Of a stretch of DNA of 64,000 bases, positions 43,793-53,144 are shown piece by piece. The position numbers were made by a program, and so were the translations under genes. Source of the DNA: JAJKIV01 sp036741775 (lineage in GTDB: Bacteria; Gemmatimonadota; Gemmatimonadetes; Gemmatimonadales; Gemmatimonadaceae). The stretch spans positions 56,919 to 120,918 of the forward strand of contig DAINRQ010000005.1 in NCBI GenBank assembly GCA_036741775.1, given 5' to 3'. How positions within the stretch are numbered: the stretch's first letter is position 1; each line of letters opens with the position of its first letter. The notes beneath the pieces were generated by a model. It was not told the DNA's origin. It made no database searches and saw only the letters and a list, made by a program, of their open reading frames with translations.

Positions 43793-43820
43793 GGGGTCAG
43801 ATTCGAATATCATCGTTTCC
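43793..43820 (+). repeat. Half of a REP-like element, related to the 532-598 hairpin
   Basis: GGGGTCAGA and CATCGTTTCC are identical to the two ends of the left arm at 532-559, and the 9 bases in between are largely different (22 of 28 positions agree overall). There is no inverted partner downstream. It begins 3 bases after the ADOP stop codon, so it might be the scar of an insertion or excision. Confidence 0.5.
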
Positions 43821-43988
43821 TTGCTTCGTAGAGTCGCATTGCTGCCGTCATAACGCGGTGTGTGAGGGGTGGTTCGGGTCTCCGGTTGGCCAGGCCGATT
43901 TCGCGGCGCCATCGGGCGAGACGCGGACGACGCGGCAACTGCGACGCTGAGGACCCGGGGGACACCTCGCGCGCCTCGGGTGCGGTGC

Positions 43989-44252
43989 GCGCGGGCCGGT
44001 CGGAACGACGATGGCGCGGAACGGGCCGAAACGGCCAGATGACGGCTCCGCACTGAGGCCGCGTAGCGAGAGGTCGCACGGGCGGGCATCCAGAACGGAG
44101 GCCAAACGGATGAGGGGGGTGAGGGAATGGTGGGGATCGCTCCTCGGCACTCACGCGCCCTCGCGCGCCACGGCCGTGACTGATGGGAACTGCTCCCTGA
44201 CGTTCATCCGGCCGTTTCGGCCTTTCCGCGTCATCGTCGTTCCGACCGGGCA
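43989..44252. repeat. Dispersed spacer element, family 1, complete copy
   Basis: The left arm (43993-44040) contains GGTCGGAACGACGATGGCGC and CCGAAACGGCC; the right arm (44205-44250) is its close inverse (CATCCGGCCGTTTCGGCC, CGTCGTTCCGACC). Roughly 160 bases separate the arms, with no coding content. A second full copy lies at 61411-61622 and a solo arm at 36050-36098. The whole stretch 43791-44344 shows no gene. Confidence 0.75.
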
Positions 44253-44344
44253 ACCACGAAGGACCCTGAACCACCGTTGCACCGGGGCGCCGATTCCCGA
44301 CGACGAGCCGTTGACTGCACCGCCCCCGTCCGACAGTCTTGGCC

Positions 44345-45886
44345 GTGACCTTCCACGACCTGGTTCTCACCTCCAACGCTGTCGCCGCGACGAGTAGTCG
44401 CCTGAAGAAGGTCGACCTTCTCGCCGGGCTGCTGCGCGGCGTGCCACCTAACGAGGTGCCGATCGCGATCGGGTTCCTCACGGGGTGGCCTCGGCAAGGA
44501 AAGCTCGGCATCGGGTGGTCCACGCTCGAGTCGTCGCGGCCGGCGGGTGCCGCCGCGGCACCGGAGCTCACCATCGCCGACGTCGACCAGGCATTCTCTG
44601 AGCTCCAGGCCGTGCGCGGCAAACAGTCGGGCGCCGAGCGGCGCAGGCTGCTCGCGGAGCTCATGGCGCGGGGTACGGCGGACGAACAGCGTTTCCTGTA
44701 TGCGTTGATCGTGGGTGAGGTGCGTCAGGGCGCGCTCGACGGCGTAATGGCGGAAGCCGTGGCGCGAGCCGCGAACCTGCCGAGCGACCGCGTGCGCCGA
44801 GCCGCGATGTTGGCGGGCGATCTTGCGGCGGTCGCCGAGGCGGTTCTGGTCGAAGGAGAGGCGGGGCTTGCCCACTGGTCGCTTCAGCTCTTTCGTCCGG
44901 TGCAACCGATGCTGGCGGATTCCGCGCCTGACGTCGTGGCGGCACTCGAGCAGCTCGGCCGGGCGTCGCTCGAGTGGAAGCTGGACGGCGCGCGCATCCA
45001 GGTGCATCGGCAGGACGACCGCGTTGCCGTCTACACGCGCAGCCTGAACGAAGTGACCGGCGCGGTGCCAGAGGTCGTCGACGCGGTGCGGGCACTCCCG
45101 GCACGCGAGCTCATTCTGGACGGTGAGGTCATCGCCCTCGATCGCGACGAGCGACCGCTCCCATTCCAGGTAACGATGCGGCGGTTCGGCCGCAAGCTCG
45201 ACGTCGAATCGCTCCGCGCCGATCTGCCGGTGCAGCCGTTCTTCTTCGACGTCATGCGCCTCGATGGGGAGGACCTGCTCGACCACACGTTCAGCGACCG
45301 CCTGGCACGACTCGAGGCCGTTGTTCCGCCGAGTATGCGCGTTCCTCGCATCATCACGACGGACCCGGACGAGGCCAAGCGATTCGAGGCAGGCGCGCTC
45401 GAGCGCGGGCACGAGGGGCTGATGGCGAAGTCGCTGGTTGCGCCGTACGCTGCGGGGCGACGCGGCTCGGCGTGGCTCAAGGTGAAGACGGCACGAACGC
45501 TCGATCTCGTGGTCATCGGCGTCGAGTGGGGCTCCGGCCGGCGGCAAGGATGGCTCAGCAACCTCCATCTCGCCGCGCGCGATCCGGCGACCGGCGGGTT
45601 CGTCATGCTCGGCAAGACGTTCAAGGGGATGACCGACGAGATCCTCGAGTGGCAGACGAAGGAGCTGCTCGCGCGCCAGACGCACCGGGACGGTCACATC
45701 GTGTACGTGCGTCCCGAGCTCGTCGTCGAGGTGGCGTTCAGTGACGTCCAGCGAAGCCCGCAGTACCCGGGCGGCGTGGCGCTGCGCTTCGCACGCATCA
45801 AGGGCTACCGGCCGGACAAGCGCCCCGAGGACGCCGACACGATCGAGACCGTCGTCCGACTGGCACCGTCCGGCCCTGGACGGTGA
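44345..45886 (+). CDS. ATP-dependent DNA ligase
   Basis: The protein has 513 residues from GTG 44345 (TTG 44339 is also in frame). An N-terminal DNA-binding domain (1-180) is followed by the adenylation domain with the active-site lysine K212 in EWKLDGARI, motif IV-like GHEGLMAK, and motif V with SAWLKVKTART, then an OB-fold domain. This is the archaeal/LigB-like type, used in repair and separate from the NAD-dependent LigA. It stands alone between a repeat element and a convergent operon. Confidence 0.9.
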   Translation: MTFHDLVLTSNAVAATSSRLKKVDLLAGLLRGVPPNEVPIAIGFLTGWPRQGKLGIGWSTLESSRPAGAAAAPELTIADVDQAFSELQAVRGKQSGAERRRLLAELMARGTADEQRFLYALIVGEVRQGALDGVMAEAVARAANLPSDRVRRAAMLAGDLAAVAEAVLVEGEAGLAHWSLQLFRPVQPMLADSAPDVVAALEQLGRASLEWKLDGARIQVHRQDDRVAVYTRSLNEVTGAVPEVVDAVRALPARELILDGEVIALDRDERPLPFQVTMRRFGRKLDVESLRADLPVQPFFFDVMRLDGEDLLDHTFSDRLARLEAVVPPSMRVPRIITTDPDEAKRFEAGALERGHEGLMAKSLVAPYAAGRRGSAWLKVKTARTLDLVVIGVEWGSGRRQGWLSNLHLAARDPATGGFVMLGKTFKGMTDEILEWQTKELLARQTHRDGHIVYVRPELVVEVAFSDVQRSPQYPGGVALRFARIKGYRPDKRPEDADTIETVVRLAPSGPGR

Positions 45887-45902
45887 CCGGGCGCGAGCCG
45901 CG

Positions 45903-46622
45903 TTAGGCAGCGTCGCGCCTGACGAGTGACAGCAGGTCCGGCACGATGCAGTCGGGGTGAGGACCAGCAGGAGGTACGGGCTTCCCGCCCGGGTTGATCC
46001 ACACGGTGGCCAGCCCGACGGCCTGGGCGGGAACGACGTCCGCGACGTAGTTGTCTCCCACCATGACGACCTCCGCGCGAGAAACGTCGAACCCCGCGAG
46101 CGCCGTGTCGAACAGGCGCAAGGACGGCTTCATGCTGCGGCCGTCCGATGAGAACACCATCACGTCGAACAGATCGGCCACGCCGGCACGCGTGAGTTCG
46201 TCGACCCAGATCGATCGTGGCGACCAGATGTTCGACACGAGCCCGAGCCGGTGGCTGCGCGCGAGGTGTTGCAGGGCCGTCGCGTACTCGTCAGGCACCC
46301 GCCCGAGCTCATGCGCCCCGAACACGCGCTCGAGGCGGCTCCGCTCGTCGGCTGGTAGCAAGCGAACCGATGCGATCGTGTCGAACGCTTCGCGCACCGT
46401 CGGGAAATTGTCGACGAAAGCAGGATCACGGTACCGGCCGAGGAGATACGCGTAACACGCATCGATGACTGGACGCACCTCACCGGAGGACAGCGACGTC
46501 CCACCTTCAGCGCAGTAGGTCGCGAAGTAGTCGTGCTCGGCGCCAAAGCGATCCTCGCCGAACATGAACGTCGAGTTCAGGTCGAGGAGCACCACGGAGA
46601 ATCGATCGAGGAAGGACGTCAT
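45903..46622 (-). CDS. HAD-family hydrolase with an unusual DLN motif
   Basis: This 239-residue protein has HAD motif I as LLDLNST: nucleophile Asp14 is present but the usual second Asp (the general acid/base) is Asn16. Motif II (LGLVSN), motif III Lys (MKPSLRLF) and motif IV (MVGDNYVADV) are intact. A helical cap lies between motifs I and II. It is 15 bases downstream of the lactonase gene and probably belongs to the sugar-acid operon. The altered motif may mean altered chemistry, or phosphate binding without turnover. Confidence 0.8.
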   Translation of the reverse strand: MTSFLDRFSVVLLDLNSTFMFGEDRFGAEHDYFATYCAEGGTSLSSGEVRPVIDACYAYLLGRYRDPAFVDNFPTVREAFDTIASVRLLPADERSRLERVFGAHELGRVPDEYATALQHLARSHRLGLVSNIWSPRSIWVDELTRAGVADLFDVMVFSSDGRSMKPSLRLFDTALAGFDVSRAEVVMVGDNYVADVVPAQAVGLATVWINPGGKPVPPAGPHPDCIVPDLLSLVRRDAA

Positions 46623-46637
46623 GACACTCCCGGCGAT

Positions 46638-47690
46638 TCAGCGGAACCCCAACCCCTTCGTGCGAGTCCGAATGCGGAGGAGGCGATCGTTCGCGGTGAT
46701 GTATAGCATCGACCCATCATCGCCGAACGCGCAGTTGGCCGTCGGCTGACCGGTGACAATCGTGCCGAGATGCTTGCCGGTGGGCGAGAGAACGAGTACC
46801 CCACCGGGCCCGGTGAGGAAGACGTTGCCACGCTGGTCGACCTTCATGCCGTCGGGAACGCCCTTCCGCCCGGCCCGCACGAGTGGTGTGGCGTCGAAGA
46901 ACACGCGCCCGCGGATTGCGGTGCTCTCTGGTGGAAGCGAATACGCCATCACGATCGGCTTCTCGGCGTCCGCGTTCGCCACGTAGAGCGTTTTCTCATC
47001 AGGGGAGAGCGCAATGCCGTTCGGGTATCCGAGCTCGGACGTCACGAGCGTGAGTGTCCCCGATGGCGTCAGGCGGTACACGCCATTGTGGCGAAGCTCC
47101 TTCGCCGAGTCGGCGTCGAGCTTGAACAAACCGAACGGCGGATCGGTGAAATAGAGGTCGCCGTTCGACGCGTATACGAGATCGTTCGGGCTGTTGAGGC
47201 GCTTTCCGTCATAGCGATCCGCGAGTGTCGTCTTCGTGAACTTCGCTTCGTTCACCCGCGCGATCTGACGATTGCCGTGATCGGCCATGACGAGCGAGTC
47301 GTTCGCGTCGAACGTCAGGCCGTTGCTGCCGAGCTCACGCCCCGGCGGATTGGGGCGCGTGTAGCCGGCCGGCCGCAGGAATACGGAGAGTCCGGCACCC
47401 TGCTGCCACTTGTAAATCGTGTTGCGCGGCACGTCACTGAACAGCACGTACCCTCCGCTCTTGCGCCATACGGGTCCCTCGGACCATTCGAAGCCCTCCG
47501 CGAGCTTCTCGATCTGCGCGTCAGGCGCGACGAGCGAGTCGAGGGCGGGATCGAGGCGCTCGATCGAGCCGACTGACTGCGAGGCGGAGGCGCGTTGCGG
47601 CCCGGAAGGCTGACACGCGCACAACACTGTCGTCACGCCTACGAGACTCGAGATGACAACGCGAAGTGCTCGGCCGCCGGCATACATCAT
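46638..47690 (-). CDS. SMP-30/gluconolactonase-type lactonase, exported
   Basis: The protein has 350 residues with a lipoprotein signal (TTVLCACQPS), so it works outside the cytoplasm. The six-blade propeller shows the metal ligands of the family: Glu in FEWSEGPVW, Asn in LNSPNDLVY, Asn in LGYPNGIALSPD, and Asp in GVPDGMKVD. It should hydrolyse a sugar lactone to the free aldonate before uptake by the GntP permease of the same operon. Its start overlaps the FAH-type gene end by 4 bases. Confidence 0.9.
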   Translation of the reverse strand: MMYAGGRALRVVISSLVGVTTVLCACQPSGPQRASASQSVGSIERLDPALDSLVAPDAQIEKLAEGFEWSEGPVWRKSGGYVLFSDVPRNTIYKWQQGAGLSVFLRPAGYTRPNPPGRELGSNGLTFDANDSLVMADHGNRQIARVNEAKFTKTTLADRYDGKRLNSPNDLVYASNGDLYFTDPPFGLFKLDADSAKELRHNGVYRLTPSGTLTLVTSELGYPNGIALSPDEKTLYVANADAEKPIVMAYSLPPESTAIRGRVFFDATPLVRAGRKGVPDGMKVDQRGNVFLTGPGGVLVLSPTGKHLGTIVTGQPTANCAFGDDGSMLYITANDRLLRIRTRTKGLGFR

Positions 47691-48508
47691 GTCACACCTA
47701 CCGAGTTGATGAGTGTGCCTATCGGTGGGACGTCGATGCGAATCTCGTCACCGGGCTGCAGGGTGAAGTCGTCGGGAGGAACGATGCCCGTCCCCGTGAG
47801 CAGGATGCAGCCGGTCGGGAAGCTCGTCTCGCGATAGAGGAACTCGACGAGCTCGCCGGGGTCGCGGCGCATCTGCGAGAACGTCGTTCGGTCATCCACC
47901 ACCGGCATACCGGCGCGCGACACGCGTAACTCGATCGCCGTGTCAGGCGGCAGCGGGTCGGCGCTCACGAGTATCCCCGGCCCAAGCGCGCAGGCCCCGT
48001 CGTAGATCTTGGCCTGCGGCAGGTACAACGGGTTCTGCCCCTCGATATCGCGCGAGCTTACGTCATTCCCGATCGTATACCCGACAATGGCGCCACGCGC
48101 GTTGATGCAGAACGCGACTTCGGGCTCCGGCACCGTCCAGCGAGCATCGCGTCGCGCCCGGACCGGGTCTCCGGACCCACGCACTCGCCACGCGGGCGCC
48201 TTGAAGAACAGCTCGGGTCGCTCCGCCTCGTATACCTTGTCGTAGAACGTGCCGCCGCCAGAGGCACTGGATTCCTCGATACGCGCGGCGCGGCTTCGAT
48301 AGTAGGTCACGCCGGCCGCCCACACCTCCTGTGTGCCGATCGGCGCAAGCACCCGATCGCGAAGCTCGCTCCGGCCAGGCGATCGGCTCGATGCATGACG
48401 GAGGTACGCGATGAGGTCATGGTGGTTGAACAGCGTATCCCAGTCGGCGGCCAGGTCGTAGTATGCGCCCCCGTCCTCCACGACTGCGCCGCGGGAAGTG
48501 CGATACAT
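47687..48508 (-). CDS. Fumarylacetoacetate hydrolase-fold enzyme (probable 2-keto-3-deoxy acid dehydratase)
   Basis: ATG 48508 lies 2 bases after the dehydratase stop. The 273-residue product has the FAH C-terminal fold: a metal site around EPEVAFCINARGAIVGYTIG, then NDVSSRDIEGQNPLYLPQAK, and GTGIVPPDDFTLQPGDEIRI. In pentonate pathways the same fold removes water from a 2-keto-3-deoxy-pentonate to give 2-oxoglutarate semialdehyde. Neighbours (aldonate permease, aldonate dehydratase, lactonase) fit this reaction. The exact sugar is not fixed by the sequence. Confidence 0.8.
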   Translation of the reverse strand: MYRTSRGAVVEDGGAYYDLAADWDTLFNHHDLIAYLRHASSRSPGRSELRDRVLAPIGTQEVWAAGVTYYRSRAARIEESSASGGGTFYDKVYEAERPELFFKAPAWRVRGSGDPVRARRDARWTVPEPEVAFCINARGAIVGYTIGNDVSSRDIEGQNPLYLPQAKIYDGACALGPGILVSADPLPPDTAIELRVSRAGMPVVDDRTTFSQMRRDPGELVEFLYRETSFPTGCILLTGTGIVPPDDFTLQPGDEIRIDVPPIGTLINSVGVT

Positions 48509-48510
48509 CC

Positions 48511-50547
48511 TCACGACGCACCACCGGGCGAGGATGACGGAGTCGAGACTTCGGCGCCGTGGCTCGCAGCCTCGAGCGCTTTCACGATACGGTCGACGTC
48601 GTACACACATCCCGCCCACGTCCCGCCGCTCACGCGCTGCAACGCCGCCCAGAGTCGCGTGTCGTCAGGCAACAGCTCGTGCGGTGCGAGCCGTGGATGC
48701 AGAGGGCGCTGACGCAGCACGTCGGCGCACCGCTCCGACGTCAACTCCTCGCCGCTCACGCCCACGAGGTTCACCGTACCTTCGAGAGTCGTCCGGTCGA
48801 TCACGATCTCGATGAGATCGCCATCGCGCACTCTGGCGATCGGCCCGCCGGCGAGCGCCTCAGGTCCGACATGTCCCACGCACGCGCCTGACGAGAAGCC
48901 GGAAAATCGGCCGTCAGTCACCAGTGCGACGTGCTTGCCCCACGGCAGGTACCGCAGCGCCGTGGTGATCTGTGCCGTTTCCTGCATGCCGGTCCCCGAG
49001 GGCCCGTTGCCGATGAGAACGATCACGTCACCAGGCACGATGGCACGCTCGCCATGCTGGCCGGCGCCCTTCACGGCGCGAATGGCCTCGCGCTCATCGA
49101 CGAACACGCGCGCCGGGCCGCGATGCCGGTACACCTGGTCTTCGCCGACGACCGATGCATCAATGGCGGTCGCCTTGATCACCGACCCGTCGGGCGCGAG
49201 GTTCCCGACCGGAAAGACGACGGTGCTCGTCAGCCCCGCTCGCCGGGCTGCGTCGGGGCTCATGATCACGTCGTCCGGCAGCACACGCGCGCCCGACGCC
49301 AACCGCTCGCGCGCGCGCTGGCGCCGCTCGCTCGACTCCCACCAGTCGAGCGTTACTCCCAGCGTGTCGCCGGTCGCGGTGAGAACGTCGCTGTCGAGAA
49401 GCCCCAGGCGGCGGAGATGGAGCATGACCTCCGGAACGCCTCCAGCCATGAAGACCTGCACCGTCGGATGCCCCCGTGGCCCGTTAGGCAACGCGTCCAC
49501 GAGGCGGGGGGTCGCGCGATTCACACGGATCCAGTCGTCCACGGTGGGCGGCGTGAGCCCGGCGGCATGCGCGATGGCCGGGACGTGCAGTAACAGGTTC
49601 GTCGATCCGCCGAACGCGGCGTGGACGAGCATCGCGTTCTCGATCGCCGCCGGCGTGAGGATCCGCTCGAGTGGAATCCCCGACCCATGCAGCCGCAGCA
49701 GCGCGTGCGCGGAGCGACGACCGAGCTCGAACCATGAGGGCTCTCCGGATGGAGCGAGCGCGCTGTGTGGTACCGCCAGCCCCAACGCTTCCGCGACGAC
49801 CTGGGATGTCGCCGCCGTGCCCAGGAACTGGCATCCCCCACCCGCGGAGCCGCAGGCGCGGCAACCCATTTCGGCGGCGTAGTCGAGAGTCACGAGGTCC
49901 CGGCTGAAGCGCGCCCCGAGACTCTGCACCTGCCCCGCATCCTCGGCGCCTAACGTGGGGAGGGTGACGCCCCCTGGGACGACGACGGCAGGCAGTGTCC
50001 TGCACCCCGCGAGGGCAAGCATCGTCGCCGGGAGCCCCTTGTCACACGTCGCGACCCCCATCACGCCACTGGCAGTGGGAAGCGAGCGAATCAGCCGACG
50101 CATCACGATTGCCGCGTCGTTGCGATAGGCGAGACTGTCGAACATCCCGGTCGTGCCCTGCGTCCGGCCGTCGCACGGGTCGCTGCAGAACCCGGCGAAC
50201 GGGATCGCCCCTCGACTGCGAAGCGTCTCCGCTGCCTCGCGCACAAGGAGGCCGATCTCCCAGTGTCCGGTATGATAGCCTAACGCGATCGGGCGTCCAT
50301 CCTCCGCACGAATGCCGCCGGCCGTACTGACGATCACGTACTCCGGGCCGCCGAGCGAGGCCGGGCTCCACCCCATCCCCACGTTCTGCGTCAGGCCGAA
50401 CAGGTCGCCGCTCGGCGCTTCGACGAGCATCTCGGGGGTGAGGGGCAGGCGTCCACCCGGCCCTTGCGCGGCCACGCGGTCGGCGGCGACGACGTCGGCT
50501 TCGCCGAGGACGGCAGCGAGCGGCGGTGGCACAGGGCGGCGGCGCAT
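48511..50547 (-). CDS. YjhG/YagF-type aldonate dehydratase (IlvD/Edd family)
   Basis: The protein has 678 residues. It carries the Fe-S and substrate residues of the family: FCSDPCDGRTQGT, ATCDKGLPAT, EMGCRACGSAGGGCQF, and later GNGPSGTGMQET and VTDGRFSGFSSGACVGHVGP. The PCDGRTQGT form and length match the YjhG/YagF subgroup (D-xylonate dehydratases) more than IlvD or Edd. It turns the aldonate into a 2-keto-3-deoxy acid for the FAH-type enzyme. The gene is one base away from the GntP gene end. Confidence 0.9.
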   Translation of the reverse strand: MRRRPVPPPLAAVLGEADVVAADRVAAQGPGGRLPLTPEMLVEAPSGDLFGLTQNVGMGWSPASLGGPEYVIVSTAGGIRAEDGRPIALGYHTGHWEIGLLVREAAETLRSRGAIPFAGFCSDPCDGRTQGTTGMFDSLAYRNDAAIVMRRLIRSLPTASGVMGVATCDKGLPATMLALAGCRTLPAVVVPGGVTLPTLGAEDAGQVQSLGARFSRDLVTLDYAAEMGCRACGSAGGGCQFLGTAATSQVVAEALGLAVPHSALAPSGEPSWFELGRRSAHALLRLHGSGIPLERILTPAAIENAMLVHAAFGGSTNLLLHVPAIAHAAGLTPPTVDDWIRVNRATPRLVDALPNGPRGHPTVQVFMAGGVPEVMLHLRRLGLLDSDVLTATGDTLGVTLDWWESSERRQRARERLASGARVLPDDVIMSPDAARRAGLTSTVVFPVGNLAPDGSVIKATAIDASVVGEDQVYRHRGPARVFVDEREAIRAVKGAGQHGERAIVPGDVIVLIGNGPSGTGMQETAQITTALRYLPWGKHVALVTDGRFSGFSSGACVGHVGPEALAGGPIARVRDGDLIEIVIDRTTLEGTVNLVGVSGEELTSERCADVLRQRPLHPRLAPHELLPDDTRLWAALQRVSGGTWAGCVYDVDRIVKALEAASHGAEVSTPSSSPGGAS

Positions 50548-50548
50548 G

Positions 50549-51922
50549 TCAGCGCAACGGAACGAAAACGGCCAGGAGCACGGTCGTGAACATCGCGGTC
50601 ACTCCGACAATGGCGGACAGCGGCGTCCATGACTTCAGCGTCTCGATCTCCGATACACCTCCCATCTTCGAGAACACCCAGAAGCCGCTGTCGTTCATCC
50701 ACGTCCCCACGAGCGCGCCTGCGGCGATGGCGGTCGCGACGTACACGCGGTGATAGGGGAGCGTATCGACCTCGGTGAGCATGGCTGCGAGCATGCCGGC
50801 GGTAGTGATCATGGCCACGGTGCTCGATCCCTGCGCGATCTTGATCAGGCTCGAGACGCCGAATGCGAGCACGAGGAGCGCAAGTCCGGCACTCGCGTTC
50901 TCCGTGTTCACGAGCGACTGGATGGCCGGGCCGACCTGGGCTGCCTGGAGCGTGGCGCCAAATGCTCCGCCCGCAGCCGTGATGAGAATGATCATCCCCG
51001 CGCTGTCGATTGCTTTCGCCGTGAGCTCGCCGATCTGCGAGCGCGTCGCTCGACGCTGCCGCCGGTAGACCAGGATGGCGATAGCCGCAGCCAGGAGCAG
51101 GGCGAGGTTCGGGTTGCCTAACACAGCCGTCCAGGGCGCCAGGGTCTGCCATATCGGAGCTGCTGATGCCGTCGAGAGGGAAACGACGAGTGTGTTCGAC
51201 GCAATGAGCAGGACTGGCACGATGATCGGCAATGCGGCAGGGATGATGCCGGGAAGCTGAGCGTCCTGCTTCCCGGACGTATCGGACTCGAGCACGCTCG
51301 GTGCCGGGATGACCGGTCGCTGTCGATCCCGCCACCCGGCGAACGCGACGCCCGCCGTTGCGGCTGGGAGTGCCACGACGAGACCCATCAGCACCATCGT
51401 GCCGAGGTCGACGCCTAACGCGTTCGCGACGGCGAGGGGGCCGGGTGTCGGTGGGACGAGCGTGTGTGTCGCCGCCGCGCCGCCGGCAATCGCCATGAGA
51501 TACTTCAGGTAGTGGCGGGCTGTGCGCGCGTACATCGATCGCGCGAGCGGCACGAGAAGGTAGAAGACCGTGTCGAAGAATACGGGAATCGACAGCACGA
51601 AGCCCGTGGCCCCGAATGCCGCGCCGCCTCGCTTCTCGCCAAGGACACCGAGGAAGGCGTTGACGATGCGGTCGGCGGCGCCACTATCCATCATCGCCTT
51701 GCCGATGATGGCGGCGAGCGCGATGACGATCCCGATGCTCCCGGCCGTCCGTCCGAACCCCTCGGCGACCCGGGTGATCTTCGTGGCGGCCTCGCCGGGG
51801 GCGAGAAGGCTGACGACTATTGCTGCCGCAATGAGAGCGACGAACGCATTGAGCCGGAGAAGGGCAATGGCGCCAATGACGACCGCCATTCCGATGAGTA
51901 GAATGAGGAGTGGCGAAAGCAT
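50549..51922 (-). CDS. GntP-family gluconate/aldonate:H+ symporter
   Basis: The start is ATG 51922, with a weak ribosome site. The 457-residue protein has 12 to 14 hydrophobic segments, and the family features FVLSIPVFFDTVFYLLVPLA, THTLVPPTPGPLAVANALGV and IKIAQGSSTVAMITTAGML. It brings sugar acids across the inner membrane with protons, the entry step for the operon that follows. Only 20 bases separate its start from the divergent oxidoreductase start. Confidence 0.95.
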   Translation of the reverse strand: MLSPLLILLIGMAVVIGAIALLRLNAFVALIAAAIVVSLLAPGEAATKITRVAEGFGRTAGSIGIVIALAAIIGKAMMDSGAADRIVNAFLGVLGEKRGGAAFGATGFVLSIPVFFDTVFYLLVPLARSMYARTARHYLKYLMAIAGGAAATHTLVPPTPGPLAVANALGVDLGTMVLMGLVVALPAATAGVAFAGWRDRQRPVIPAPSVLESDTSGKQDAQLPGIIPAALPIIVPVLLIASNTLVVSLSTASAAPIWQTLAPWTAVLGNPNLALLLAAAIAILVYRRQRRATRSQIGELTAKAIDSAGMIILITAAGGAFGATLQAAQVGPAIQSLVNTENASAGLALLVLAFGVSSLIKIAQGSSTVAMITTAGMLAAMLTEVDTLPYHRVYVATAIAAGALVGTWMNDSGFWVFSKMGGVSEIETLKSWTPLSAIVGVTAMFTTVLLAVFVPLR

Positions 51923-51942
51923 TGACAAGATGATAAGGTCGC

Positions 51943-53097
51943 ATGACGAAGTCGCCAGGAGGCGGAGTGCCACCCGTCGACCGCCGAACGATGCTTGGGA
52001 CGTCAGCCGCTGCGGCTGCGGGTGTGGCCGCCTCCGCGATCGTGCCGAATAGGCTCCTGAATGCGGCCGAAGGCCAGGGGGCCAGCGCACCGCGGCTCCG
52101 ATTCGGCGTCGTCGGAATCGACCACGGCCACATCTATGGTATGGCGGACGCCGTGATTCGCGGTGGTGGGGAACTGGTGTCCTTTCACGCGAACGACCCG
52201 GTTCTGGCCGCCGCGTTCGCTCGCCGCTATCCGAACGTGAAACAGGTCAGCGACGAACGGGCAGTGCTGGAGGATCGTTCGATCAGCCTCGTCCTCTCCT
52301 CCATCATCCCGAGCGAGCGCGCGCCGCTTGGTATTCGCGTCATGCGGTCGGGGAAGGACTTCGCCTGCGACAAGCCTGGCATCACGTCGCTCGCACAACT
52401 CGCTGACGTGAAGCGCGTTCAGGCGGAGACGAAACGGATCTACTCCATCGTGTACAGCGAGCGCCTCGAGAGTCGAGCGACGGTTCGTGCGGGTCAGCTC
52501 GTGCGCGATGGCGCGATCGGGACGGTGGCGCAGACAGTTGGACTCGGACCGCATCGGGTGCATCCGCCAGAGCGTCCGGACTGGTTCTGGGATCCGAAGC
52601 GCTACGGCGGGATCATCTGCGACATCGGGTCGCACCAGTTCGATCAGTTCCTGTTCTTCACTGGCTCCACCAGCGCCGAGATCGTGGCGGCGCAGGTGCG
52701 AAACGTTCGGTACCCGGAGCACCCGGCGTTTCAGGACTTCGGTGACGCGCTGGTGCGCGGCAATGGCGGGACCGGATACCTCCGCGTGGACTGGTTCACC
52801 CCAGCGGGCCTCCCCACCTGGGGCGACGGCCGCCTAACAATCCTCGGCACCGACGGGTATATCGAGGTGAGGAAGTACGTGGACCTCGCCGGGCGTCCGG
52901 GCGGCGATCACCTCTTCATCGCGGACGGGAAGGGGGTGCGCTACGTGGACTCGCGCGATGTCGAGCTGCCCTACGGGCGCCAGCTCGTGGACGACGTGCT
53001 CGATCGAACCGAGACGGCGATGTCGCAGGCGCATTGCTTTCTCGTCACTGAGCTGGCGCTGCGTGCGCAGGCCTCGGCGCACGTCGTTAGTTCGTAA
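51943..53097 (+). CDS. Gfo/Idh/MocA-type oxidoreductase with Tat-like signal
   Basis: This 384-residue protein starts with a twin-arginine-type leader (DRRTMLGTSAAAAAGVAASA), so it is probably exported folded with its NAD(P) cofactor. The Rossmann part starts at LRFGVVGIDHGHIYG; DKPGITSLAQLADVK is the typical second landmark (usually EKP), and GGIICDIGSHQFDQFLF is the domain end with the catalytic His. It is divergent from the aldonate operon and likely oxidises or isomerises a related sugar in the periplasm. Confidence 0.85.
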   Translation: MTKSPGGGVPPVDRRTMLGTSAAAAAGVAASAIVPNRLLNAAEGQGASAPRLRFGVVGIDHGHIYGMADAVIRGGGELVSFHANDPVLAAAFARRYPNVKQVSDERAVLEDRSISLVLSSIIPSERAPLGIRVMRSGKDFACDKPGITSLAQLADVKRVQAETKRIYSIVYSERLESRATVRAGQLVRDGAIGTVAQTVGLGPHRVHPPERPDWFWDPKRYGGIICDIGSHQFDQFLFFTGSTSAEIVAAQVRNVRYPEHPAFQDFGDALVRGNGGTGYLRVDWFTPAGLPTWGDGRLTILGTDGYIEVRKYVDLAGRPGGDHLFIADGKGVRYVDSRDVELPYGRQLVDDVLDRTETAMSQAHCFLVTELALRAQASAHVVSS

Positions 53098-53144
53098 GGC
53101 GGTTTGCGGAATCGCGGTTCCGACATCACCATCTCGTTCCACTC

